Below, in pieces: positions 42,801-52,200 of a stretch of DNA of 64,000 nucleotides. Positions within the stretch are counted from its first letter, which is position 1. Every line of letters begins with the position of its first letter. Position numbers and translations under genes: made by a program. The stretch covers positions 1,054,001 through 1,118,000 of the forward strand of contig JAYJMM010000094.1 of assembly GCA_037349105.1 (NCBI GenBank). Direction: 5' to 3'. This stretch comes from Limnomonas spitsbergensis. Its lineage: Eukaryota; Chlorophyta; Chlorophyceae; Chlamydomonadales. Below the pieces are notes generated by a model. That model was not told the DNA's origin. It saw nothing but the letters and a program-made list of their open reading frames with translations, and made no database searches.

Positions 42801-43243
42801 TCCTCCCTGTCCTGTGTGATGCGGATCAGGGGTGCGGTGGCTAGAAGATGCTGTTGGACTAATGCGGCGGTGGGGGCGGGCGGCGGCCCACTGGCAGCTG
42901 CGGCGCGGCACGGGGTGAGCCGCTGGGTGTGGCGACGCGGTGCGTGCGTCAGCATTGCCCGGCATGGCCTGTGGGCCCCTCCTACACTTATCAGCACAGA
43001 AGGGACGGCTGCAGCCGCGAGCTGCGCAGTGGGGAATGCCTCACTGGCGCTCCCATGCGCTCGTGGAAGGGGGGCAATCTGCCACGTTGCCCGCCAGCTG
43101 GGGCGGAGCAGCGATCTGTGGCTGCGGAACCGGAAGGCGGTCACTGAGTCTGAGGTTTTGCCAGCTCTGAAGGAGGCCATGGAGGGAGCCATGGAGGGGA
43201 CTGCATGCATGGCCTGGCAGGCTGCTGCGGATGGCAGGGACAT
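33897..43243 (-). CDS. GIY-YIG domain fused to EGLN/prolyl-4-hydroxylase-like 2-oxoglutarate dioxygenase, ten exons
   Basis: Exons from the start: 42653-43243, 40989-41159, 40193-40276, 39615-39746, 38706-38781, 37527-37614, 36862-37199, 36009-36125, 35398-35447 and 33897-34145. All junctions are GT-AG, all phases agree, and the sum is 631 residues ending in TGA. The first roughly 60 residues are Ser/Ala/Arg-rich, like a plastid transit peptide. Residues 158-254 (GVYAVY, then YIGLSR with Arg176, LQLAWKEWL, GGRPPPGNLS) match the GIY-YIG domain known from plant glutaredoxin S16. The rest matches Fe(II)/2-oxoglutarate prolyl hydroxylases: GFTVIDG, GREDEILVLDE, SLMLAVYPGAGAYYAVHLDN (His502 and Asp504 of HxD), AITTILYFNEDW, HGGQLRL, LVLFDSRRVEHEV (His607) and Arg616, nine residues after the histidine as in human PHD2. 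An Ala/Gln-rich insert separates the parts of exon 7. The 84-bp third exon is the weakest link; without it the frame still joins, since both sides are phase 0. Two separate genes remain possible but no stop separates them. Confidence 0.78.
35550..35815 (-). repeat. Copies of the 5' edge of dioxygenase exon 10, displaced
   Basis: On the minus strand three segments near 35800, 35665 and 35580 resemble the start of exon 10 (CACAG|GACTGGCACATTGCCGATC): for example CCAG|GACTGGCTCATAAGCGACG. They lie in intron 8, upstream of exon 9, not directly beside exon 10. Confidence 0.6.
36130..36620 (-). repeat. Upstream copies of the 5' edge of dioxygenase exon 8
   Basis: The exon 8 start (GTGCAG|GTGCGGGAGCATACT, 36125) recurs at about 36249 with an intact acceptor and more weakly at about 36465 and 36600. 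Each copy runs through a TGATAACGACGCTGTGCCTG-like block and ends in CCGCC. G-rich runs (up to nine G on the plus strand) adjoin each acceptor. Confidence 0.85.
37621..37965 (-). repeat. About 58-bp minisatellite in dioxygenase intron 5
   Basis: Six copies of a unit with GAATGCATGCACCCTGTTAG, GTCCAGCC and AAACCTCAACCCTA. It starts just beyond the acceptor of exon 6. Confidence 0.85.
38080..38265 (+). repeat. Long homopyrimidine tract
   Basis: About 170 bases almost entirely C and T on the plus strand (CCTTCCCC variants), in intron 5 of the dioxygenase gene, where the transcript would be purine-rich. Mirror-like CTTCCCCTTC segments could form triplex DNA. Confidence 0.8.
38240..38705 (-). repeat. 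Four downstream copies of the 3' edge of dioxygenase exon 5
   Basis: The exon 5 end (GGCCCTGCGCAATGGCGGG, then CCAG|GTGAAGGGG) recurs with a period of about 108-118 bp, with copies ending near 38592, 38474, 38367 and 38249. The first and last keep GTGAAG; the two middle ones have TTGAAG. A GGCGGGGCGGGGCGG tract separates copies. Confidence 0.9.
39340..39614 (-). repeat. Five downstream copies of the dioxygenase exon 4 donor junction
   Basis: The junction GGTGATTGATGGG|GTGAGT of exon 4 recurs at about 39533, 39484, 39443, 39393 and 39345, spaced about 40-50 bp. At least three copies keep the full GTGAGT donor. Between them is a GCATGGTGCATAGTGCATGG microrepeat. Confidence 0.9.
39747..39960 (-). 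repeat. Upstream copies of the dioxygenase exon 4 acceptor edge
   Basis: The exon 4 start, CTGCAGGCCCGACC, recurs near 39834 and 39932, with shared flank CATCCCATGCA and ATGAATGTGCTTCTCAT-like sequence. Exon 4 is thus bracketed on both sides. Confidence 0.75.
40480..40988 (-). repeat. Six to seven downstream copies of the 3' edge of exon 2 (GIY-YIG part)
   Basis: The exon 2 end, GCCAAG|GTGTGGACGGG, recurs about every 70 bp as AGCTGCCAAG|GTGTGGACGG. Most copies keep the donor intact. A GGGTATGGACGGGCTGAGGC block and GGGGCCCCGAGGGGTGGAC fill the unit. The array ends near 40390 as a short TATGGACGGG repeat. Confidence 0.9.
41325..42640 (-). repeat. Short tandem repeat filling intron 1 of the GIY-YIG/dioxygenase gene
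   Basis: About 1.3 kb of CATGCCCCATGCATCTCATG-like 8-17 bp units, open in all plus frames because stop codons are absent from the unit. It begins within 15 bases of the exon 1 donor. The apparent 300-residue His/Pro/Cys-rich open frames on the plus strand are products of this repeat. Confidence 0.93.
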
Positions 43244-46070
43244 GGAGCAGGCAGGCCCACGGTCTCTCTGCTGAGACTAGAGGTGTTCTCGGAGGAGAAA
43301 GCTGTGCTACTGATGATCTAGCAGTTCATTTGTGCGTGAGTGCTCGTGAGAGTAAGAAAATTGCCGAAGTGAGCGGCTCGCGAGCGTGTCTTACGGAATA
43401 CGGCTCTCGTGGGATTCTCGTGGGGACCGCATGCCAAAATATTTGAGATGAGCAAAACGCAGATATTCATCTCCTTACAAACGTACTTTTACTCTTTAAC
43501 GTTTCAGATAGAGGACATAGCCAACGTTGGAAAGTAAGTGTCGTCAATTTGTATTAAGTCCCCCAGCTTTGAAGAGGAGCGCGTGGCATTAAATTTCTGC
43601 ATTCCTTTTATTTTATCGATCTCAATTCCGATCGTACCAAGTGTCTAGAGGGCCTCCGTGGAGGCGGGGTTGTTGCAGGCGAGGGTGGACAAGTCGCTGC
43701 TGCAGCCCCATTACCGTATCTGAAGTTGCAGGTCCTGGTTTTACTTGTGCGAAGCTGGCCTGAACCTTCGCCTACTGCAAGAGCATTCACTGCTTTTTGA
43801 TGTGCAATTTCAGCCCGCATGCACAGCGTTGAGCCAGCCAACACACCCTTATGAGTAGCGTCTTACATGCATTCGCAGCTTCCACTTGCCCAGCCCCTCG
43901 CATGCATGCACATAACTCGATCGCATAAGCGCACCGCCCGCATGCATGCACTGCCCCCCGGCCGCATGCGCACCGCTTGCCTGCACAGCTTCCACCCACA
44001 TGCACATTGCCTGCATGCACACACCCCTGCTCACATGCACAGCTCCCGCCTGCTTGCGGAGCCTAACACGCCTGCGTACTCCTTGCATGCACAGGTCCCT
44101 GCCTGCATTCACAGCGTGTAGCCGCATTCTCGACCCTCCGCCTGCATTCTCAGCCCCTTCCCATATGCAAACACCCCGCCCGCATGCACAGTAACGTAGC
44201 CTCACACGTTGTTCAGTGCAAGCAAAGTAATAGCCTGGTTGGAGCTCAAGAACCCAATCAGGACCTCCTCCAGACATCTCTATCGATCGTCCCTCAAGCA
44301 CTTTTGTGTCATCAGAGGAATCTCCATTGTCCCTCCAAAATCAACTTGGGCTTGTTTAGAGTTTCATGGGAAGATGTCCTGACCGGTATTCTTAGCGTCA
44401 TGCTGTATGCGTTCCCACCTACCTCTGCAGTTGCTACACCTCATCTTGCTGGCGTAGCGCCAACTTCCACTAAAGAGGCTTACTATTGTTGGTCCATGCG
44501 GCTTAATGAAAACTCTTTGTGGCCATGCGATGAAGAAAAAACTATCCTCTATTGCCTCATGCGAAGGCAAAAGACGTTTACGGGGTATACGAAATATTTC
44601 CATAGTAGAGGGTTGAAAGAGGAAGCAGCCGCCATGAAACCCCCGTTATAAATTGTTTATGTTATCGCAGATGTGAAAAACGCAGGGTTTCTAGCCTATC
44701 ATGCAAAAGTGCAACAGAAGCTCAAAGCAAATCTCCAAAGAGGGTGGGCAAAATGGTTCTATAGAGGTGCAGCAGAGCATCGAGAACACAATAAACTCAC
44801 GATTTGAAGCATGTCAGCCCTGTAAGTGACAGGTAAACAAACAAAAAGTTTCCTGCCCATAAAAACAGTAGGGGCTTGCCACTGCTCAAACAGAGGTCGT
44901 GGCGTAGGCTAACTTCCCCACGAACTTAAGCTTCTGACAAAAGGAATACCACCGGTATTGCAGATTCCGTGTATAAAGAAACTAGATTCTGCATTGCATA
45001 CAGAAAATATGTTTTCCAGGGCTGCCTGCCCACCTCGTGGACATGTGCGACCCCCGAGTCTCCACGCACACAAAAGGCATCGCACCACGCGGCCGAGCCT
45101 TTTTTGAGCAGGGCCCAGAGGTGTAACGTCGTTGACATGCAGCCTGTGTCCGCCCTCTGGCCGAGCCTTTTTGAGCAGGGCCCAGAGGTGACATTACACA
45201 GGCTGGGCGCCCAACTGTCCCGTTGGAAGAATAGAAACTGATGGTAAGAGTAAAAGAAGGAGAAGAACACAAACGAGAAAGAAATACCCCCCCAAAGGAA
45301 AAGGCAGCCCGAAGTATCCTTGCCCTTTGAAGCCTATTCCCCTTGAAGGCAAAGAATAGCAACAAAACTAGGCTTCAACAAAGCGCACAACGTCCTCAAC
45401 AAAAGTAGGGCCCAGAGGTGTAACATCATTGACATGCAGCCTGTTGCATGCATGCCTTAGTAATACCCCCATACGTGGTAGTTGTCACTGATTCCTTCAA
45501 GTATATCTGTGTTCCTCTAGCAGCATCTGTACCAGACGGACACTCTAGCAGCTGTTGCTAACATCTCAATGAGAATTTTGAGAATGAAAGCGCGCTGTCG
45601 GTCGATGGATATTGGACTAGATCACTAGAGGAGTGGGGCTCATATGGCATCACTCAGATGCAAGCTTAGAATACGGTGGCGCGAGGCGCTCTATCTTTCG
45701 CCAATTCGAGCATATACAAATATATTGAAGGAATTGTATGCAGTGCATTGCTTTTCTAGCGTTCTGCCTGAGATAGAATGTACATGCGCGATGCGCTCTA
45801 TCTGTCAGTGACTTGCTGTATGCAGTGCGTGTGATGCCCTTTTCTCATCTCTCTCACAACAAAGCAAGACAATCTGTGTTTATATACGTGCCATACCACA
45901 TTTTGAAGGGATCGCCACAACTGGCAAATCGAGACCAAACATTGACCCATGGGGCTAGTGGCCCCAGTACCTGGACTTTTTGCACCTAGCCATGGCGGCC
46001 ATGGCTGGGATGTAGCTAAGGCGCACCTGAGGTGTAGCTGAAGCACCCTGAAATAAACATTGCCCCGAGA
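43244..46070. other. Upstream region and gene-free interval
   Basis: No gene is supported. The promoter of the GIY-YIG/dioxygenase gene should lie just right of 43243. A GCATGCAC-rich repeat occupies about 43850-44190. The dispersed motif GCCTTTTTGAGCAGGGCCCA occurs twice at 45095-45190, with a partial copy at 45407. GCGATGCGCTCTATCTGTCA at about 45789 recurs at about 48889. Confidence 0.45.
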
Positions 46071-46372
46071 TGTGTCCATTACCAGCCCCGATCTATGCCC
46101 TCCCGGAATTCATGTCATTGTTCAACGACTCTGCCCTGGCCGAGATTGAGGCCACTCAGCTGGCCCAATTAGCTGTTGAACTAAGGCTCGTTTGCCCAGC
46201 TGGCCAGCCACCTCAACGGCTCCGGAATCAAATCGAGGCACATGCCTTCTTCGGCCTCGTCAACGGATTCGCTAACAGCCTGGCTGGAGAAAGTGCATGC
46301 ATAGAACATTGCAGAGGATGCCAAGGTGGGCATATCTTTCTACAAGGGTTTCAAACAATAAATTGGAAGTGA
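46070..46372 (+). other. Open frame with SAP-like motif, unknown
   Basis: An open frame that includes ALAEIEATQLAQLAVELRL, then PPQRLRNQIEAHAFFGLVNG. The spacing of Leu and Gly-like positions recalls a SAP DNA-binding motif. No flanking exons, start context or partner are found. It may be an exon of an unrecognised gene or a transposon remnant. Confidence 0.2.
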
Positions 46373-46529
46373 GGGCCGTCGTGTTTGTACTGCATGTAGT
46401 ATCCTTGCCACTAATAACATGAATGCCCTCTACCTAGAGATGATGCTCGCGAATGCCCTGTTTGTCCGTCCATGCTGCCAGGTGCTCAAGGCAAAGACCC
46501 ACAAGGAAGCTGCCGCCTCTTGTCATGAT

Positions 46530-48000
46530 CCCCGCCAACTGCTTGTCCCACACCATCTGGCAGCTGGGGGCTGCGGCGGTTGAGCGGGCTGGGCAGACCC
46601 TTGCTGTCCAGCAGATGATCAGCTGCTTGTCTCACACCATCTGGCAGTTGGGGGTGGTGGCGGCTGAGCGGGTCGGGCGTGCCCTTGCTGCTCATCAGAT
46701 GATCAACAGCCTGTCAGCATGACTAACACCGTCTGGCAGCTGGGGGCAACAACGGCTGAGCGGGTCGGGCAGGCCCTTGCTGCCAAGCAAATGATCAGCT
46801 GCTTGTCTCGCACCTTCTCGTTGCTTGGGGCAACGGCGGCTGAGCGGGTCGGGCATGCCCTTGCTGCCCAACACCTGATCAGCAGCCTGACTGACACCGT
46901 CCGGCAGTTGGGGGCAGGGGCAGTTGAGCAGGTTGGACAGGCCCTTGTTGCCCAACAGATGATCAGTAGCCTGACTTACACAGTCTGGCAGCTTGGGGCA
47001 GCGGCGGCTGAGCAGGTCGGGTAGGCCCTTGCCGCCGAGCGGATGATCAGCAGCCTGCCTAACACCATCCGGCAGCTGGGGGCAACGGCAGTTGAGCGGG
47101 CTGGGCATGCCCTTGCTGCCCAGCAGATGATCAGCAGCCTGACTAACGCCATCTGGCAGTCGAGGGCAGTTGCGGCTGAGCGAGTCGGGCAGGCCCTTGC
47201 TTCCCAGCAGATGATCAGCAGCCTGACTAACACCGTCTGACAGGAAGGTATATGGGCTGTTGAGCGGGCTGGGCGGGCCATTGTTGCCCAATGGATGATC
47301 AGCAGCCTGACTAAGACCCTCCGGCAGTCAGTGGCAGCTGCGGCTGAGCGGGTCGGGCACGCCCTTGTTGCCTATCAGATGATCATCAGCCTAACTGACA
47401 CCGTCTGGCAGCTGGGGGTAGCGGCGGCTGAGCTGGCTGGACAGGCCCTTGCTGCCCAGCAAATGATCAGCTGACTGACTAAAACCGTTTGGCAGCTGGG
47501 GGTAGCGGCGGCTGAGCGGGTCAGGCATGTCATTGCTGCCCAACAGATGATCAATGACTTGATTAACACCGTCTGACAGCTGGGAGCCGGCGGCTGAGCA
47601 GCAAGGGTTTGTCTGACCCGCTCAACCGCCACTGCCCCCACTGCCAAACGGTGTGAGACAAGCAGCTTGTCAGCTGCTCGGCAGCAAGGGTCTGCCCAGC
47701 CCGCTCAGCCGCCGCTGCCCCCAGCTCCCAGACAGTGTTAGTCAGGCTGTTAATCATCTGCTAGGCAGCAAGGGCATGCCCAACCCGCTCAGCCGCCGTT
47801 GCCCCCAACTGCCATACGGTGTTAGTCAGGCAGCTGATCATCCGCTGGGCAGGAAGGGCCTGCCCAACCCGCTCAGCCGCCGTTGCCCCCAACTGCCATA
47901 CGGTGGTAGTCAGGCAGCTGATCATCCGCTGGGCAGGAAGGGCATGCCCGCCCGCTCAACCGCCGCTGCCCCTAGCTGCCAGACATTGTCAGTCTTCCTT
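46530..48000. repeat. 84-bp minisatellite with an orientation switch
   Basis: About 13 copies of an 84-bp unit (CAGATGATCAGCAGCCTGAC, ACCGTCTGGCAGCTGGGGGC, GAGCGGGTCGGGCAGGCCCT) run in plus orientation to about 47590, then four to five copies run in the opposite orientation to about 48000. Being a multiple of three, the unit keeps open frames on both strands (28-residue repeats such as ISSLTNTVWQLGA) although frameshifts break them. Confidence 0.92.
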
Positions 48001-48339
48001 GAAGGGCATGTGTACCTTTATACACTTCATTGTGTATACGCTGCCTCACCCTCATGCATGGCATAGTGAGTTGCACGAGTGCTTCACTCTGGTACATGGT
48101 ATTGGGAGGTGTGTGAGCCATGAGTAGACCAGACCAAGCCTTGGAGTGCCTGATTCCACTTGATAATGCAGTTTGTGCAAGGAATGGTCCAATACATATC
48201 ATCACAAGTCCTAAGCGCTCACGCCATACCTGGATATTTAGTTATCGGGGAAAGGTTTGCACCATCAGTTCTCTAGGATCAGTTAAGCTGCATTGTAGAG
48301 CGTTGGCAAGCTCTGCTCCTGCTGCTCCTGCTGCTGCAC

Positions 48340-48531
48340 ATGGACGTCAAGGCTCGGCATCCGGACAGTTACAGCCTCAAGATGTGTCCCGCAACGTCCA
48401 AGCTCAACCCGGCTCTCAAGACGGATGTCAGGGAGCTGAGCAACGCTCTGGGTCAGGTGGACAAGAGGTTGTTACAGCTGCCTGCAGAGGACGGGGAGGT
48501 CCGCAGTGAAGGTTATAAGGTATTCAGGTAG
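48340..48531 (+). other. Candidate exon of an unidentified gene
   Basis: Open stretch coding MDVKARHPDSYSLKMCPATS, then ALKTDVRELSNALGQVDKRL, charged and helical, ending near GTGAAG|GTTATAAGG. A decayed copy of its 3' part (GGTCAGGTGGACAAGAGG against GTTCAGGTGGACAAGAGC) follows near 48555, as at edges of accepted exons. The family is not recognised and no joining exon was found. Confidence 0.35.
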
Positions 48532-49253
48532 CCAGGATTCAAGTAGGGCGCTAGTTCAGGTGGACAAGAGCCTGTTACAACTGCAAACTGACTTTGTGTG
48601 GCAGGTAGTAATGATCATACGGTGAGCTGCGGCCAAACAGGATGACGCCACAGCTCCTTGCATCTCTGCAAAAGCCGTGACCTTCACGAAGTACATGCAC
48701 ATGGGTGCTTCCAGTGTCATGAGCATGCCGCTACCTTGGCTTCATGCTGACTGCATGCCCTGCCCATGCTGTCAACTGGCTTGTCAGGCTGTCATTGGAT
48801 GTAGACAAGTAATCAGAAGTGCTGCTGCGCAGCACAAAAAACAGCCCCTCAAAGAATCCATAATAGCGCTCAGATAGATGATGCAGGCGCGATGCGCTCT
48901 ATCTGTCAGTGACGTGCTATATCTGAGATTCTCTGGGACAATCTGTCTAGAATTCATTTGGGCCAAGACAGGGTGGGTAGCGAGTCACTGGGTCGTTCTG
49001 ACACAATTAAGATTCTCAGATAATCGTGTTCTGGTCGATTGGTCGACAGCGTGGCGTCAAATATATCAGACGTGCCCGCCAGATTTACAGGAGGCCGAAA
49101 TCCATCTTAGAAATATCTCTGCCGCGCCAGCATCAGCACCAGGTGGGCGCCAGCGTGGCAAGGCCTTTCCCCCACCGGCCCTCTCCCCAGTTGTGATTTT
49201 GTGCCCTTCTCCACACAGAATATCCCTGAAATCGAGAGAGAAAATTGAACGAT

Positions 49254-52200
49254 ATGCCCGCCACTGTAATGAGAGACAGGAATAACGACATGGCGCACAT
49301 GGTGACGAGCTCCAATTCATCACTGGTTCGGCAGGGAAGCATGGAGGCGACGATGCCCCCGTCCTCGTCTTTGAGTGAGGACTACTCGAAGCTTCGATAC
49401 GCGAGGGTGAAGCAAGTGTTGGCGGTGACTGTGCCCAACTTCGAGGAGGGCTTCTGCGCGGCGCTGCAGCATGAAGTGAACCTGCAGGTGCGAGGGCAGA
49501 TCAGGGGCGACATCTGCCCAGCTCCGTTTGGCAGGATATTTCACCACTGGTGTGGGCTCTTTTACGCTTTTTGAGGCGTGCGAGCGACTGTTTGTTGTTG
49601 TCGGTAAGCAACAAGGTGCCAGCAATGGACAAGTCTTGTGAATTTTGATATGTGGCTCCTATGGATTGGGGACAGAAACTTTCGAAGTGCGCCCGTTTTG
49701 CGCTTTTTGGCCGATTAGGATTACTGTGTCTGCGCAATGGGTTTCGGACTTTCGGTACACGTTGCAAACATTAGTGCTCGAGTCGTGTGATGCTGGCTTC
49801 AAATTTGGCCGGTCACGCTGGGGGTTGCGTCGGGGTCGCTTTCCCCTGGTTTTCACTTTCCATTGTGAAACCGGTGCCAGCCTCACTGACATGACCAACC
49901 AACGTGAACTCGAAATGCTTTGATTGGAATTCACTCAATCTGCTTGAGACCGGTCGCCCAAACTCTCTGTCCCACGCGACACGGCAACGACAAAAGACAG
50001 CCCCGTTGCCCTTGCTGCCCCATCACTCGAATGGAAGAAGGGGAATGCAAAAACAGTGCATGCATGCATCCCTTAGGACCATACGTTTCATGCAGCGCAT
50101 AGCTCCCACAGACCTCAGGGCATGCAGTGTACCAATCACCGAGTAAAGCAAGGAAAAGCCTAGCTAGGAAAAGCCTTGTATGGAAAGCCTGGTCAGAAAA
50201 AGCGTGAAAGGTAGCCAGAGATATACTACCATGGTAGGTGCCATGCCACTTTGAGATGGCATCTACCATGGTGTGTTTTAGGGTTGTTTCAGGCAATCTC
50301 CGGGCTTCGGCTGCATGACGACCAGGGGGCTGGTGCAGCGAGCCCTGCTGCTTCGGCCACCGGGCATGATTTGGTCCCAATTGGCCTAGCGGGAACTGTT
50401 TGGCGGCCCCCCGGAGGTCGTCTGGCGCACACTAGAATGTACGCTGACACCTGCCCACCAGACCAGATGAGCATTTCAAATTCCCATCCCCCCTGAGTCT
50501 CTGATGCCAATCCGACTGACAACCGTGTTGATGGAAAGAAGGGAAATGAAAGTCGTGATACGTTCAAAACCTGCCTCATGGATCGAGCCTGGGTATGCCA
50601 CTACTGACCAGAAGCACTCGAATTATTCGAATTCACAGGGCAGGCACCTATGGGTTTTCAATGTTGCCTGTGTGGGGATATGTTACCATGTCTCCTAACA
50701 CAAACCGCTAAAAAGAGCCTCGTGTTTATTTCAGCGCTTGGCAGGCCACCCCTGGCTGGCTGCAGGGCTGCCCAACAGCTGCAGGGCTGCCCAACAGCTG
50801 CAGGGCTGCCCAACAGCTGCAGGGCTGCCCAACAGCTGCAGGGCTGCCCAACAGCTGCAGGGCTGCCCAACACCCTCAGCAGACCTTAGGCCAGTGCCAA
50901 GGCAGGAGGGCATGCTGCACCGGACCAGTGCGGCTGCAGCTACTATATCGGAAGCGCTCCTCAAGAATGCTTGTCCAACATCGCGATCATTTGGCGTGAA
51001 CGCCCTCCTCCCTTTCTTCTCACCTCTCTTGTCAAGGCGATACGGAAATGTTTGCGGACGCGTCTAAAATCTAAAAAACTGGTTTCCACCCTCTTGCCCA
51101 CCCTCCCTGCGCAGTTCTTTTGCGCCCTCGGTGACTCTGACTCCGATGCGGACAGCGACAACTGCGACGACTATGCGGAAGTGGAGAGGGCCAAGGACAA
51201 GCCTCAGCCTCACAACAGCTGCCTTATCGCCTACCTGACGCCCCGAATGGCCTGCAAGCTCTTCTGGCAGGGCCTGACGCTCTGCCGCATCTTGGACAGT
51301 GAGTCGCGTCTGGTTAGGGCAACCATATGGTGAAACCTTTGGCCTGCAAATTGTACTGTTTTGTGAGGTCTCTCCTGGCAGGGCCTCACGCTCTGCCACA
51401 TCCTGGACAGTGAGTCGCGGCTGATTAGGGCTACGGAGTACGGACAAACCTTCAAATCACAAACCGTTTCAGGCACGCAAGCTCTCCTGAAAAAAAGGGC
51501 CTCACGCTCTGCTGCATCCTGGACAGAAATGTGACTCCTTAGTATCATAAAGGGTCAGCCCCTTATACCGCCCTTTTAACCTTCACATGTGCCAGCTTCT
51601 TGTAGGGCTTAGGGTTGGGGATTAAAGGTTAGCCCATTTAGCCCCTTTTACCGCCCTTTTAAACTTCACATGTGCCAGCTTCTTGTAGGGCTTAGGGTTG
51701 GGGATTAAAGGTTAGCCCATTTAGCCCCTTTTACCGCCCTTTTAACCTTCACATGTGCCAGCTTCTTGTAGGGTTTAGGGTTGGGGATTTAAGGTTAGCC
51801 CACTTAGCCCCTTTTACCGCCCTTTTACCCTTCACATGTGCCAGCTTCTTGTAGGGTTTAGGGATGTGGATTAAAGGTTAGCCCCTTTTACCGCCCTTTT
51901 ACCCTTCACATGTGCCAGCTTCTTGTAGGGTTTAGGGTTGTGGATTAAAGGTTAGCCCCTTTTACCGCCCTTTTACCCTTCACATGTGCCAGCCTCTTTT
52001 AGCAAGGCCATAAGGTATAATGTTGCTAATGTATAGCAGTACGGTCTTGAGGCCTTCAATGGCATGCCATCACACTCTCACGGCATGCCATCACACTTAT
52101 TCATACCATCTAACACCTTCGTTTGCATTCCCCCCTTCGCAGCCGAGGGCCCCGCCTGCTGCCTGCAGAGCATGCCCGCTGCGGCCCGGCCCTTCACCAG

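Noticed and set aside
46695..47291. Minus-strand 198-codon open frame with LLGSKGLPDPLSR repeats
   Set aside because: The 84-bp unit is open on both strands. Frameshifts and the orientation switch argue against a maintained repeat protein, though a transcript check is suggested in the findings.
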